Shown: positions 8,657-18,018, counted from the first letter of the stretch. The stretch: DNA of 33,448 nucleotides from an uncultured Granulosicoccaceae bacterium (GCA_937931165.1 CALHCI010000020.1:1-33448), one strand, 5' to 3'. The notes: generated by a model from the letters alone, not told the origin. A program made the numbers and translations.

Positions 8657-9128
8657 CGTTTGACAATGAGAAACGAGCTTGTGGAATGCGTATGACTTCG
8701 TAGAGTGAAGCGTGGGCTGCTGGGCGTTGGCAACGCCACTGGTTGCTGGTTGTGTGCGTAGGGGCAATTTAAGAGGGGTATTTTTGTACTAACGAACTTA
8801 GATTAGTGTGGTAACGCGGGTGTTTTTGTATAAATTTATCTGCGCCTGGAATATTTGCGTTTATTTTACGATGGGTGTCTACGGTAAAGAGGAAATTTAA
8901 CGATGGGTGTCTACAGTGAAAAATGGGTGTCTACAGTGAAAAGAAATTTTCGCGGAAATCCGCTCTTTGTGCCAGGCACGACTGTATATCGGGTGGTCTC
9001 CTGCGTTGCAAACCCCATTGATGCCTGCCTGTCTTTTTTGGGTGGGCATTCCCTGGGGAATCACAGTCTGCACGTACTTTCCTCTTCAGGTATCCTCAAA
9101 CAATAATGTTTAACCCTGGGGGAAGCCG
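8657..9128. other. gene-free stretch with palindromes and REP-like repeats
   Basis: No convincing gene is present. Besides the repeats annotated separately, it holds a perfect GGCGTTG-G-CAACGCC palindrome (8726-8740), GTGCC-A-GGCAC (8969-8979), and a stem formed by TGCCTGCCT (9022-9030) with GGGTGGGCA (9040-9048, several G-U pairs) that runs into ATTCCC-TG-GGGAAT (9048-9061). The last pair lies 70-100 bases before the GMC oxidoreductase gene and may belong to its promoter or leader. Confidence 0.45.
8869..8943. repeat. REP-like repeats right of the RAYT gene, inverted relative to the left cluster
   Basis: Three copies of atgggtgtctac-gt-aaa lie at 8869-8889, 8901-8922 and 8922-8943. They carry the core tgggtgt, the reverse complement of the acaccca core on the left side of the transposase gene. 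Two weaker relatives, gggtatttttgtacta near 8777 and gggtgtttttgtataaat near 8818, match the inverse of the tgtataaatacaccc portion of the left repeats. Confidence 0.68.
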
Positions 9129-10754
9129 GTGCCAGACACTTATGATTATGTGATTATCGGCAGTGGTGCGGCGGGGTCGGTTGTGGCTTCTCGGCTGGCT
9201 GAGGCCGGTGCGGGGTCGGTTTGTGTTATTGAGGCCGGTGGCAGCAATAATAAACTGATGGTTAATGTGCCTGCAGGGTTCGTGAAAAATCTCCGTAAGC
9301 CTGAGATGATGTGGCAGTTTGAGAGTGTGGCGGGTGGCAACACCGGTGGGCGCAGTGTTTATCTGCCGCAGGGAAAGATTCTGGGTGGGTCCACATCAAT
9401 CAACGGGCTTATCTATAATCGTGGTCAGTCGCAGGATTTTGACCACTGGGCGTCGCTTGGTAATCCGGGCTGGTCGCACCGCGAGGTGTTACCGTTTTTT
9501 AGAAAAGCAGAAACGCGTGAAGGTGTTGATTCACAATACAGGGGCTCCAGTGGTCCAATACGCATTAGCGACCCTGATCAGCAGCATCCGCTGTGTGATC
9601 ACTTTATCAACGCCGTTTCTGCACTGACCGGCGCCCCGAAAAACAATGACTACAACGCCGATTCACAGTTTGGCACCGGGTATTATCAGCGGTTTATTCA
9701 CCGGGGCAGGCGTGAAAATGTTGCCGACAGATACCTGAAACCGGTAGTACGTTCTGGTTTGGTTGAAGTCCGGAATAACACGCTGGCGACCCGTATCCGG
9801 TTTTCGCAAGGTAAGGCCAGTGGCGTTGAAATTGAACGGGACGGTGAGGTCTCTGTTGTTCGTTGCAACAAAGAGGTTCTGGTCTGCGGTGGTACCGTGA
9901 ACAGCACCACGTTGTTACAGCGTTCGGGGGTTGGCAGCGGGGATCACTTGCAATCACTGGGTATTCCGGTCGTACATGATTTACCCGGTGTTGGTGATAA
10001 CTTTCAGGATCACTACTTTGTTCGGCTGGCCGCTCGATTGCAGGCGGGCGTTGATTCGTTAAATTCACAAAGCAGAGGGTTAAGTCTGGGCAGAGAGATA
10101 TTGCGGTGGTTCACCGGTAAGCCGAGTATCCTTGCGTGGAGCCCTTCTATTGCTTATGCGTTTTTGCACTCTGAGTCAGTGCTGGCGGGGCATGATGCCT
10201 CCGGTGTGCAGCCGGATTTGCAGTTTGTGTTTAGCCATGGCAGTTATCGGCCGGGGCGTGTGTATGAACTGGACAGGTTCCCTGCGATTACCTGTGGCTT
10301 CACGCAACAACGTCCGTACAGTTCAGGCTATATTAAAATTACCTCGGCAGATGTTCATGCAAAGCCGGTAGTACAGCCCAACTATCTGGTTGATGAGCGT
10401 GATCAGCAAGTCGCTGTTAACGGCGTTAAGCTGGCGCGGCGGTTTATACAGGCGGAACAATTTAAGGCGGTTTACCACAACGAAGAAATGCCTGGAGATT
10501 CTGTGCAATCAGATGATGAGATTCTGCAGTACGCTCGTGACACCGGCAACACCGGGTATCATCTCGTGGGTACCTGCAAGATGGGGCCTGCATCTGATAC
10601 AAAGGCTGTGGTTGGTGCTGACTTAAAAGTTCACGGCCTCAACGGTATTCGTGTGATTGATGCTTCCATCATGCCAACCGTGACTTCTTCAAATACCTGT
10701 GCAGCGTCGATTATGATCGGAGAAAAGGGCGCTGATATGATTTTAAATCCGTAA
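9129..10754 (+). CDS. GMC-family FAD-dependent oxidoreductase (choline/alcohol dehydrogenase-like)
   Basis: A 541-residue flavoenzyme that oxidises an alcohol group; the substrate is not determinable from sequence. The FAD-binding motif GSGAAG is at 11-16, followed by the acidic VIEAGG strand end. GMC signature 1 spans GKILGGSTSINGLIYNRG (82-99) and signature 2 is GGTVNSTTLLQRSGVG. The catalytic His478 (NTGYHLVGTCKMG) and Asn522 (TSSNTCAASIMIGEKGAD) are both present, so the protein should be active. The start is a GTG preceded by GGGGGAAG. There is no signal peptide. It is convergent with the leftward rha operon, so its proximity need not imply a role in rhamnose use; oxidation of a sugar alcohol or aldehyde-related by-product is only a guess. 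Confidence 0.88.
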   Translation: MPDTYDYVIIGSGAAGSVVASRLAEAGAGSVCVIEAGGSNNKLMVNVPAGFVKNLRKPEMMWQFESVAGGNTGGRSVYLPQGKILGGSTSINGLIYNRGQSQDFDHWASLGNPGWSHREVLPFFRKAETREGVDSQYRGSSGPIRISDPDQQHPLCDHFINAVSALTGAPKNNDYNADSQFGTGYYQRFIHRGRRENVADRYLKPVVRSGLVEVRNNTLATRIRFSQGKASGVEIERDGEVSVVRCNKEVLVCGGTVNSTTLLQRSGVGSGDHLQSLGIPVVHDLPGVGDNFQDHYFVRLAARLQAGVDSLNSQSRGLSLGREILRWFTGKPSILAWSPSIAYAFLHSESVLAGHDASGVQPDLQFVFSHGSYRPGRVYELDRFPAITCGFTQQRPYSSGYIKITSADVHAKPVVQPNYLVDERDQQVAVNGVKLARRFIQAEQFKAVYHNEEMPGDSVQSDDEILQYARDTGNTGYHLVGTCKMGPASDTKAVVGADLKVHGLNGIRVIDASIMPTVTSSNTCAASIMIGEKGADMILNP

Positions 10755-10796
10755 TAGATTGCAGGCTATGCATGGCAGTGCCAGCGTGTGAAGCAG

Positions 10797-12185
10797 TCAG
10801 GTTTGCGCGGTATGTGCCAACGTTCGCGCCTGCCATTGTTCACTGTAGGCTTTGAGTAAAGTGCGGTCGAATCGGTCGGTCAGTGATCGGTATTGACCGC
10901 TGAAATTAGCTGGTGCCGGATACGCCAGAATTGCCGCGCCGATACTGGTGCCGGTTGAACCACTGGTATCACCGGAGACCTCACGGTCAGTGGCGGCCTG
11001 CAACATGGCGCAATACGGTATGTTTTTAGTGAATGGTCCTTCCACGATGATGGGGCCGGTTGAGTCACAAAGGTTAAGGCAGGTTGTTGTCATTAGCGCC
11101 AAATAGAAGGAAATCACGTTATACCGCTCTTCGGCAGATAACAGATCCGGGTCGAAGGTCCACTGGTAGTCGCAACGAGGAAACGGGCCGGTAGAGGATT
11201 CCACTGACGGCAGAACGAATGCATGTTTTTGCAGTACGCCTGCGATGACTTTTGAAGTTGGTGTGGCGTGGTAGGTGGTAGACAGGTAATCGTACTCTCT
11301 GCCGCCCATGAACTTCGCCGACGGTACCGGGGTGCCTGCCACGCTTACATTGATCAGTGTGTCACGTGTTTCATCGAGATTGGTGGTGTTGCTGCCGGCA
11401 GTCATGCAAACGACCCAGGTGCCGGTTGACACGACAGAGAAAGGTGGTTGTAGACTGGTTAAATGTGTATAAAGCGAGGCGTTTGAATCATGTATTCCAC
11501 AATAAACCGGCGTGTCTGCCGGTAGCCCTGTTGCGTGTGAGACGTCTGTAGTGACGGTGCCGAGTACACTGGTCGATGGCACGGGTGTCGCGATTTTATT
11601 TGTGATGTTTAACCGATCTGCAAGCGCTGAAAGACAACCTTCTGCGGGAATCCATAAATCGGTATGTGCACCGAGTGAGGTTGGTTCGTTGGCCAGAACA
11701 CCGCATAGCAGATAAGTCCAGTACTGCGGGTACATCACAATACTGTGTACTTTGTGCTGCAGTTGCGGCTGCTCTTGATATAACCAGTAGATTTGCGCGC
11801 CGACATTCAGGCCGCCTGCCAGTGGTGGTGAGCCGGTGATATAGAACGGTGGTCGTATTGTTTCGTAGGCTGTTCTGCATTCGTCCGGCCCGCTGTGTTC
11901 GTAATCGAGTACCGGCGTTGCGAGGTTGCCTTGTTCATCAAGTAGCACCACGCAGGCACCATGTGTGGTGACAGTGATCGCCTTGATTTCATACTTATTC
12001 GCAAAGCTTTTCAGATTGTTTACTATAAATTGCCAGATGGCCGGGACGTCAAAGTGAGGGTAGGGCGGGCCCTGAACGAGCATGTTGGGTGTAGTGACAA
12101 CATCTATCTCACGCCGCTGAGTTGCATCTACTATGGCAAGCTTTGCGTTGGTTTTTCCTATGTCTATCACGGCAACGTGGTGCAT
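10797..12185 (-). CDS. rhaK: L-rhamnulokinase of the FGGY family (Rhizobium RhaK type)
   Basis: A 462-residue FGGY sugar kinase that phosphorylates L-rhamnulose to L-rhamnulose 1-phosphate. The N-terminal phosphate-loop strand is VIDIGKTNAKL (6-16), and the likely catalytic base is Asp233 in CGIHDSNASLYTHL. The C-terminal half has the GPIIVEGPFTKN and TSIGAAILAY segments of the ATPase lobe. It is the last gene of the leftward operon, three bases after rhaM, the same place as rhaK in the Rhizobium leguminosarum rha locus. There RhaK is reported to be needed for activity of the rhamnose ABC transporter as well as for catabolism; whether this holds here is unknown. It is more like the Rhizobium RhaK than E. 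coli RhaB. Confidence 0.87.
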   Translation of the reverse strand: MHHVAVIDIGKTNAKLAIVDATQRREIDVVTTPNMLVQGPPYPHFDVPAIWQFIVNNLKSFANKYEIKAITVTTHGACVVLLDEQGNLATPVLDYEHSGPDECRTAYETIRPPFYITGSPPLAGGLNVGAQIYWLYQEQPQLQHKVHSIVMYPQYWTYLLCGVLANEPTSLGAHTDLWIPAEGCLSALADRLNITNKIATPVPSTSVLGTVTTDVSHATGLPADTPVYCGIHDSNASLYTHLTSLQPPFSVVSTGTWVVCMTAGSNTTNLDETRDTLINVSVAGTPVPSAKFMGGREYDYLSTTYHATPTSKVIAGVLQKHAFVLPSVESSTGPFPRCDYQWTFDPDLLSAEERYNVISFYLALMTTTCLNLCDSTGPIIVEGPFTKNIPYCAMLQAATDREVSGDTSGSTGTSIGAAILAYPAPANFSGQYRSLTDRFDRTLLKAYSEQWQARTLAHTAQT

Positions 12186-12188
12186 AAG

Positions 12189-12503
12189 TTAGTCCATGTG
12201 AAATACAGGCGTTAACGGTATGGCAACGGGTTCGTTGTTAGGATTGGTGCGCATGATGTCTGACATATGCGCCCACCATTTTTGCATAACGGGTTGCAGT
12301 GGCAGATTGTCCATTGCGTGGTCGCTGGTGCGCCACAGCACGCCGAATAACGTGTTGGTTTCTTCATCCAGAAAAATAGAGTAGTCAGAAACACCCGCCT
12401 GCCTGAGTAATTCAACAAGCTCGGGCCAGATGTCATCATGCCGTTTTTTGTATTCCTGTAGTTTTCCTTCATTCAGATACATTTTAAATGCAAATTTTTC
12501 CAT
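12189..12503 (-). CDS. rhaM: L-rhamnose mutarotase (RhaM/RhaU)
   Basis: A 104-residue enzyme that interconverts alpha and beta anomers of L-rhamnose, supplying the form used by the isomerase. It begins [20 protein letters not shown] and shows the family segments [34 protein letters not shown] and the ending [18 protein letters not shown], matching the E. coli enzyme in length and order of motifs. I take the ATG at 12503, which has GAGAGG eight bases upstream, rather than a start nine codons earlier. It sits between rhaQ and rhaK, as rhaU does in R. leguminosarum. Confidence 0.93.
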   Translation of the reverse strand: MEKFAFKMYLNEGKLQEYKKRHDDIWPELVELLRQAGVSDYSIFLDEETNTLFGVLWRTSDHAMDNLPLQPVMQKWWAHMSDIMRTNPNNEPVAIPLTPVFHMD

Positions 12504-12533
12504 CGGTAAACCTCTCTGCGAATACTTCATCCA

Positions 12534-13535
12534 TTATTTATTGCCTGAGTACTTTGTCCATAGTCTTGGCAGCGCGATTACCGAGATCAGTAATAGTCCA
12601 ACAAATATAGACATCACGATGCCCGGTACATTCAACAGGCCGAATCCGAAGGTCACCATCCCCAGCACGAACGATGCTATAAAAACACCGGCGATGCTGC
12701 CGGAACCACCAAGGATATTGACACCACCAAGCACCACAATGGTAATGATCTCAAGCTCCCAGCCAAAAGCAATGGAAGGTCTGGTAGAGCCAAGCCTTGA
12801 AGTCAGACAGATCGCAGCAATGGCAGACATGAGGCCGGTTAACAGGAAAAGTATAAACTTTACGCGACCTACGCGAATGCCCGAAAAGAGTGCACCAGTG
12901 GCGTTATTACCTATGATGGTGACGGCCCTGCCAAATGATGTTTTGTGCAATAGCACGCCGAAAATGATGGCGGTAACCAGAAACAACAGCAGTTCAAAAG
13001 AAATAACCCACCAGACATACCCTTGCCCGAAGTAGGAGAGTTCGGCCGGGTAGTCGGTATAAGCCTGATCACCAAGCACCATGTACGAAATGCCGCGGAA
13101 CAGGCTCATCGTACCAATGGTCACGACAATCGAAGGCAGCCCTAACCCGGTGACCAGCAATCCATTGAAAGCGCCACACAACAATCCAACTGTGATACCG
13201 ATGACCACTAACATCGGAACACCGGCCCCGAGCTGTGCCGCAAATCCGATTGCCGTTGAAACCAGCGCAATGATAGAAGCGACGGAAAGATCAATCTCCC
13301 CTGAAATGATTAGCAATGCCATGGCAAAAGCAATCAGGGCTTTTTCGGTAAAATTAAATGTGGCGTCAGACAGGTTCCACGGGTCTAGAAAATACGGTGA
13401 CGCGAAGCTGTTAATGATAAAAATCACTACAGCTACCACCAGCAGCATGCTTTCCCAGCTGGCGACAAGGCGATACCACCGGGGCTTAAGATGGTCCGGA
13501 ATAGTTGGCAGGTTAGTTTCTGTCTGACTGCTCAT
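12534..13535 (-). CDS. rhaQ: rhamnose ABC transporter permease 2
   Basis: A 333-residue CUT2-class inner-membrane permease, the second of two that form the rhamnose channel. It has about nine to ten hydrophobic segments after a polar N-terminus, the hallmark EIDLSVASIIALVS, and the ATPase-contact loop FGRAVTIIGNNATGALFSGI. The ATG overlaps the end of rhaP by four bases (ATGA), and GAGGAGG lies about nine bases upstream, showing translational coupling. RhaM follows after 30 bases. Confidence 0.88.
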   Translation of the reverse strand: MSSQTETNLPTIPDHLKPRWYRLVASWESMLLVVAVVIFIINSFASPYFLDPWNLSDATFNFTEKALIAFAMALLIISGEIDLSVASIIALVSTAIGFAAQLGAGVPMLVVIGITVGLLCGAFNGLLVTGLGLPSIVVTIGTMSLFRGISYMVLGDQAYTDYPAELSYFGQGYVWWVISFELLLFLVTAIIFGVLLHKTSFGRAVTIIGNNATGALFSGIRVGRVKFILFLLTGLMSAIAAICLTSRLGSTRPSIAFGWELEIITIVVLGGVNILGGSGSIAGVFIASFVLGMVTFGFGLLNVPGIVMSIFVGLLLISVIALPRLWTKYSGNK

Positions 13536-14515
13536 CCCACTGCCTCCTCATGCTTTAAAATCAACCGGCCTTTGCGGCGACTTGATCTGGCATTAAAGGC
13601 CACCGCTATAATGATGGCGGCACCCGATATAGCGAGTTGTGCAAAAGGCGAAATGCCGATAACCGGTAATGCGTTTTTTATAACACCCAGAAATATCGCC
13701 CCGAGGAAAGCACCGATAACGGTACCAACACCACCGGCTATGGAAATGCCACCGATCACGCAGGCGGCAACCACATCAAGCTCAAAACCGCCGGCGATAT
13801 CGACATAGGCAACCGCGTATCGTGATACCCACAGGTAACCGGTTAAGCCTGCCAGTGCACCGCAAAGTGTAAACGCTAAAAACTGTGTTCGTCCGACGTC
13901 AATGCCTGCGTAGACTGCAGCGTTTGGGTTACCACCCACCGCATAGAACGCTCTGCCTAACGGTGTGCGTGCGACCAATACAATAAATGCTAATGTGATG
14001 GCGATGGCAATCCATGACAGCAGCGGCAGGCTCAGGAACTCGTGTCTGGGTAGTGCTTTAAACGAGTCACTCATTTCGTGAGCGTTGATCCATTGCCCCT
14101 CTGACAGCAAAAATATCAGGCCGCGGTAAATAGTCATTGTGCCAAGCGTGACCACAATAGGCGGTATGTCGAGTTTCCAGGTCAGCAAGCCGTTGATTGC
14201 ACCCATCACGGTACCGGCTGCAATGGCGATGGTGATCAGTACCGGTATTGGCAAAGCAGGGAACTGCGTGTTGATCATGGCGACCAGCATACCGGTAAGC
14301 GCGAGGTTGGCGGCTACCGACAGATCAATGCAGCGTGTCAGAATAACGATCATCTGCCCCAGTGCGAGAATGATTAGCGGTGACGTATCGTTAAACGCGT
14401 CTGCAAGATTGTCTGGTGCAATAAAGCCTGGAAACTGCATTGCAATCAGGCCAATTAATATGGCAATCGCCAATGCCAAAATCATCTCGCGGGATTTTAG
14501 TGCTCGTATTAACAT
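13532..14515 (-). CDS. rhaP: rhamnose ABC transporter permease 1
   Basis: A 327-residue CUT2-class permease pairing with RhaQ. The hallmark is CIDLSVAANLALTGMLVAM, and the loop LGRAFYAVGGNPNAAVYAGI contacts RhaT. The frame is open for 25 more codons upstream, but those overlap rhaT in another frame and encode a Ser/Thr/Gly-rich stretch, so the ATG at 14515 (MLIRALKSREMILALAIAIL) is the probable start. It overlaps the rhaT stop codon by one base (TGATG), which couples the two genes. Two dissimilar permeases with a two-domain ATPase is the normal composition of rhamnose importers. Confidence 0.88.
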   Translation of the reverse strand: MLIRALKSREMILALAIAILIGLIAMQFPGFIAPDNLADAFNDTSPLIILALGQMIVILTRCIDLSVAANLALTGMLVAMINTQFPALPIPVLITIAIAAGTVMGAINGLLTWKLDIPPIVVTLGTMTIYRGLIFLLSEGQWINAHEMSDSFKALPRHEFLSLPLLSWIAIAITLAFIVLVARTPLGRAFYAVGGNPNAAVYAGIDVGRTQFLAFTLCGALAGLTGYLWVSRYAVAYVDIAGGFELDVVAACVIGGISIAGGVGTVIGAFLGAIFLGVIKNALPVIGISPFAQLAISGAAIIIAVAFNARSSRRKGRLILKHEEAVG

Positions 14516-16044
14516 CAGGCGTGAGTGATTCCTGCGGCTGCCTGTACCAGTGCTTCCGGTGTCATTTCCGGTTTTGAAAGCTCGGCACAAATACGGCCGT
14601 CACGCATGACAATCGTGCGATCAGACATACCAATGATTTCGGGTATTTCTGAAGACACCAGAATCACTGCCATGCCTTTGGCTGCCAGCTCCGCAGTAAA
14701 CTGATGTACGGCCGCCTTCGAACCGATATCAATACCTTTGGTCGGTTCATCAAGAATAATAATTCGCGGCTCTGTGGCCAGCCATTTTGAAATGACGACC
14801 TTCTGTTGGTTGCCGCCGGAAAGTTTGTTGACCTGTTGATCAAGCGCTGCTGCTCGCAATTCGAGTCTTTCAGTGAATGTGCGGGTAAGCGACAGTTCTG
14901 CAGGCGGGTTGAGTAGTTTTCGTTTCAGCGTTTTACCAAGTGAAGGTAGCGACACATTGTGGAATATCGGGGTATTGCTGATGGTGCCATGGTGCCCGCG
15001 GTCTTCCGGCACATAGACAATCCCTCTGGCAATGGCCTGTCCGGGGGTGTTGATTTCTATTTCTTCAGCATCAATAAAGACTTTACCTGCGGTATGTTTG
15101 GTAATGCCGAACAGGGATTGCATAAACTCGGTACGTCCGGCACCGACCAATCCGTAAAAACCCAGTATCTCCCCTTGCTTCAGGGTGAAGCTGATGTTCG
15201 CAAACTCGGTCGGGTGGCTATAACCTTCAACGCGCAATAACGCTTTGCCATGCGTTGGCTGCCGTGGTGGAAACACCTGGTCAACCGGTCTGCCAACCAT
15301 CATGTTGACGAGTTCCTGCTGGCTGGCTGTGTCGATATGCCCGCTGCCTGCCATCTCTCCGTCACGGTATACCGCGTAGCGATCTGCAATGGCAAAGATT
15401 TCTTCGAACTTGTGACTGATAAACAGAATGGCTTTGCCTTCCTGCTTCAGTTGATTGATGAGGGTGTAGAGTTCTTCAATTTCTTTCAGTGACAGCGCGG
15501 CAGTCGGTTCATCCATAATGACCACCTTCGAGTCTACCGACAGAGCTCTGGCCACCGCCACCAGATGTTTGTTTGCAATACCCAGTTCACGCAGCGGGGT
15601 GTCCGGGTTAATGTTTGCATTGACTCGTTGCAGCAAGGCCCTTGCCTGTTGCCGCATGGTGCTGGTACTGATCAGCCCGAAGCGTCCCTTAGGAGCGTTA
15701 CCAAGGAATATATTCTCTGCGACACTGAGTTCGTCAAAAAGTACGGTTTCCTGATGGATAGCGGTAATGCCTGCGTTTGCTGCGGCATGTGCGGAGTGAA
15801 AAGTTGTTTTAACGCCGTTGAGTTGAATCTCACCTTCGTCGGGCTGGTAAATACCGGTCAGTACTTTCACCATCGTGGACTTGCCCGCACCGTTTTCACC
15901 AATCAGTGCAGTGACTTCTCCAGCGTAGAGTTCCAGTGAAACCTGATTTAGTGCTTTAACGCCCGGGAATGATTTACTGACATTGGAGATAGCCATTACC
16001 GGCTGTGGTTGCGACAACGCTGATGCTGATTGATTAAGGGTCAT
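14515..16044 (-). CDS. rhaT: rhamnose ABC transporter ATP-binding protein (two-domain, RbsA-like)
   Basis: A 509-residue ATPase with two fused nucleotide-binding domains, typical of CUT2 sugar importers. Domain 1 has a canonical Walker A (GENGAGKS, 49-56) and Walker B ([11 protein letters not shown]) but a degenerate signature (ELGIANKHLVAVARAL). Domain 2 has a degenerate Walker A (GLVGAGRTEF) but a canonical signature (LSGGNQQKVVISKW) and Walker B (IIILDEPTKGID). This asymmetric pattern is characteristic of the class, not damage. It must not be confused with the unrelated E. coli rhamnose-proton symporter also called RhaT. It is separated from rhaS by a hairpin and coupled to rhaP. Confidence 0.88.
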   Translation of the reverse strand: MTLNQSASALSQPQPVMAISNVSKSFPGVKALNQVSLELYAGEVTALIGENGAGKSTMVKVLTGIYQPDEGEIQLNGVKTTFHSAHAAANAGITAIHQETVLFDELSVAENIFLGNAPKGRFGLISTSTMRQQARALLQRVNANINPDTPLRELGIANKHLVAVARALSVDSKVVIMDEPTAALSLKEIEELYTLINQLKQEGKAILFISHKFEEIFAIADRYAVYRDGEMAGSGHIDTASQQELVNMMVGRPVDQVFPPRQPTHGKALLRVEGYSHPTEFANISFTLKQGEILGFYGLVGAGRTEFMQSLFGITKHTAGKVFIDAEEIEINTPGQAIARGIVYVPEDRGHHGTISNTPIFHNVSLPSLGKTLKRKLLNPPAELSLTRTFTERLELRAAALDQQVNKLSGGNQQKVVISKWLATEPRIIILDEPTKGIDIGSKAAVHQFTAELAAKGMAVILVSSEIPEIIGMSDRTIVMRDGRICAELSKPEMTPEALVQAAAGITHA

Positions 16045-16105
16045 GTTGTTCGCGGACGGTTTGAGTTGTGTGATTTGAAACGAGTACTTCTAATGACGCA
16101 GACAC

Positions 16106-16129
16106 TCCCCGGCGTCTAAGCGCCGGGGA
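16106..16129 (-). other. strong hairpin in the rhaS-rhaT gap
   Basis: TCCCCGGCG (16106-16114) and CGCCGGGGA (16121-16129) form a perfect nine-base-pair GC stem with a six-base loop. It lies 33 bases after the rhaS stop on the transcribed strand. No T-run follows, so it should act as a 3' stabiliser or partial attenuator that raises RhaS output over the membrane proteins. Confidence 0.7.
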
Positions 16130-16162
16130 GGGGTTCCGCCTTGGCTCGAACCAGCTAACCCG

Positions 16163-17149
16163 CTAGAAGATATCTTTAAAGTCGTCGATGTTGGACGCGT
16201 CGTATACAAACGGATCTGCCATCGCGCCTTCGCTGTTATCATCAAGCGTTAGTGTTCCCATGCGCCCCATCGGAATCTCGGCACCCGGCGCGGCCTCGAT
16301 ACCATCAATCAGTGAGTTGGCCAGCATCACGGCAGAGTAGCCAAGATCGATTGGATTCCATATCGCAAATGATTTAGAAGCGCCGGATTCAATATGTCCT
16401 GCCATCTCTGAAGGCAGACCAAGACCGGTCACATTGATCTCACCGGCTTTGCCTGCATCAGACACGGCCTGTGCTGCTGCAACAATACCGACTGAAGTGG
16501 GTGCAATGATCGCTTTTAAATCCGCGTGAGATTTCATTAAGCCTTCTGCCTCACGATAGGATTTGTCTGCAAGGTCATCACCGTACACGGTTGCTACCAC
16601 GTTAATACCGTTGTACTGATCAGTGACCTTATTCATCTCTTCAATCCAGATGTTCTGGTTAGTGGCGGTGGCAGAGGCAGACAGTACCGCAACATCACCA
16701 CCATCGGGCAGATGGTCTGCGGCAAGCTTGACTATCATATTGCCGATCAATGCATTGGATGACGGATTAAGGTGCAGCATTCGGCCATCTGCAGCGACGC
16801 CGGAATCCCATGAAATCACCTTAATGCCGCGTTGCATGGCTTTTTTAAGGGCGGGTACCAGTGCATCCTGATCATTGGCAGAAACCGCAATGGCGTCGAC
16901 TTTTTGAGCAATAAGAGAGTTGATGACTTCTATCTGACCCTCGGCTGTGGTGTCGGTGGGGCCGGTATAGATGAGCTCTACATCGCCAATCTCACCGGCT
17001 GCTTCTTCACCGCCTTTGGCTGCAGCTTCAAAGAAACCGATACCCAGTGCTTTAACCACCAGTGCGATGCGTTTTGTCTCCGCCTGTGCTGTCGTTGTCA
17101 TCAGTGCGGTGACCGCGGCTGTGACGAGTACCTTTTTTAGTAATTTCAT
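16163..17149 (-). CDS. rhaS: rhamnose ABC transporter, periplasmic substrate-binding protein
   Basis: A 328-residue periplasmic binding protein (Peripla_BP_4) for L-rhamnose. It has a signal peptide (MKLLKKVLVTAAVTALMTTT) with probable cleavage after AQA at 23. Family features include VINSLIAQKVDAIAVSANDQ, AMQRGIKVISWDSGV and IIAPTSVGIVAAAQAV. A very strong ribosome site (GGAGGAAA) precedes the ATG, which fits the high demand for a binding protein. It is the second gene of the leftward operon after rhaR. The name follows the Rhizobium usage; it is not the AraC-type activator called RhaS in E. coli. Ligand assignment rests on the operon, since the fold alone does not show the sugar. Confidence 0.88.
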   Translation of the reverse strand: MKLLKKVLVTAAVTALMTTTAQAETKRIALVVKALGIGFFEAAAKGGEEAAGEIGDVELIYTGPTDTTAEGQIEVINSLIAQKVDAIAVSANDQDALVPALKKAMQRGIKVISWDSGVAADGRMLHLNPSSNALIGNMIVKLAADHLPDGGDVAVLSASATATNQNIWIEEMNKVTDQYNGINVVATVYGDDLADKSYREAEGLMKSHADLKAIIAPTSVGIVAAAQAVSDAGKAGEINVTGLGLPSEMAGHIESGASKSFAIWNPIDLGYSAVMLANSLIDGIEAAPGAEIPMGRMGTLTLDDNSEGAMADPFVYDASNIDDFKDIF

Positions 17150-17196
17150 GGTTTCCTCCGGAAATACCTTTAAGTGTAAGCCCTGACCAAATGCAG

Positions 17197-17997
17197 TCAG
17201 GACGATTGCTTCGACACGGTCGAATTCAGGGGTGCTGCGATGACATTAATCTCGGCGTTCTCCAGCATGGCAGCTGCGCTGTCAGATATATTTTCATCGG
17301 TGATAACGGTATGTACACGATCAAGTGAGGTTATGATCAGGCCTGATCGCTTATCGAACTTGGAAGAGTCTGCCAGCACAACCAGCTCATCGGTTTGTTC
17401 CATCAGGCGTTTCTCTGCCTGAATGACCAGTGGGTCCGCTTCCATGATGCCCAGCGGGCCAATGGCCTGTGCACCCATGAACATTCTGCGTGCATGAAAG
17501 TGGCGCGATATATCATTTTCAAACGGGCTTAAGATAATATCCTGCTCGCGGTAGATAGTTCCGCCCGGGATAGTGATGGTGTTTTTAGAGTTGTATAAGA
17601 GGTACTGCGCAATAGGCATTGAGTTAGTCAGTATCTGCAAGCGTCTGCCGGTAAGCGGGTGCACCATATTAAAAGTGGTTGAACCGCCATTAATAATAAT
17701 TGATTCACCGTCTTCACAAAGATCTGCTGCAGCACTGGCGATTGCCTGTTTCTGTGCGGCATTAATGCCTTTGTTAACGCTTAACGGTCTGCCGGCAAGT
17801 CCGGTGACTTGCGGTGGTGTGATGGATTCTACGCCACCTCTGACACGGCGTACCTGTTTGGCCAGGTGCAGTGTTGCGATGTCCCGGCGGATGGTCGCCT
17901 CTGAAGTGGATGTCATAGACACGAGTTCACTCACCGTTACTACCGGCCTGCTTTCGACCGCTGCGAGAATTACCTTGTGTCTTTCTTTTTCATGCAT
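17197..17997 (-). CDS. rhaR: DeoR-family transcriptional repressor of the rha genes
   Basis: A 266-residue regulator with an N-terminal DeoR helix-turn-helix (TVSELVSMTSTSEATIRRDI, 21-40) followed by the wing VRRVRGGVE, and a C-terminal DeoRC sensor domain with the sugar-phosphate-binding segment IINGGSTTFNMVHPL and DELVVLADSSKFD. This family usually releases DNA when a phosphorylated sugar intermediate binds. It is the first gene of the leftward operon and divergent from rhaD, the arrangement found in R. leguminosarum. The shared intergenic region contains a phased GATTG array that is its likely operator, so it would also control itself. Confidence 0.88.
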   Translation of the reverse strand: MHEKERHKVILAAVESRPVVTVSELVSMTSTSEATIRRDIATLHLAKQVRRVRGGVESITPPQVTGLAGRPLSVNKGINAAQKQAIASAAADLCEDGESIIINGGSTTFNMVHPLTGRRLQILTNSMPIAQYLLYNSKNTITIPGGTIYREQDIILSPFENDISRHFHARRMFMGAQAIGPLGIMEADPLVIQAEKRLMEQTDELVVLADSSKFDKRSGLIITSLDRVHTVITDENISDSAAAMLENAEINVIAAPLNSTVSKQSS

Positions 17998-18018
17998 TCG
18001 TGATTTTCCTCAGCCGGT

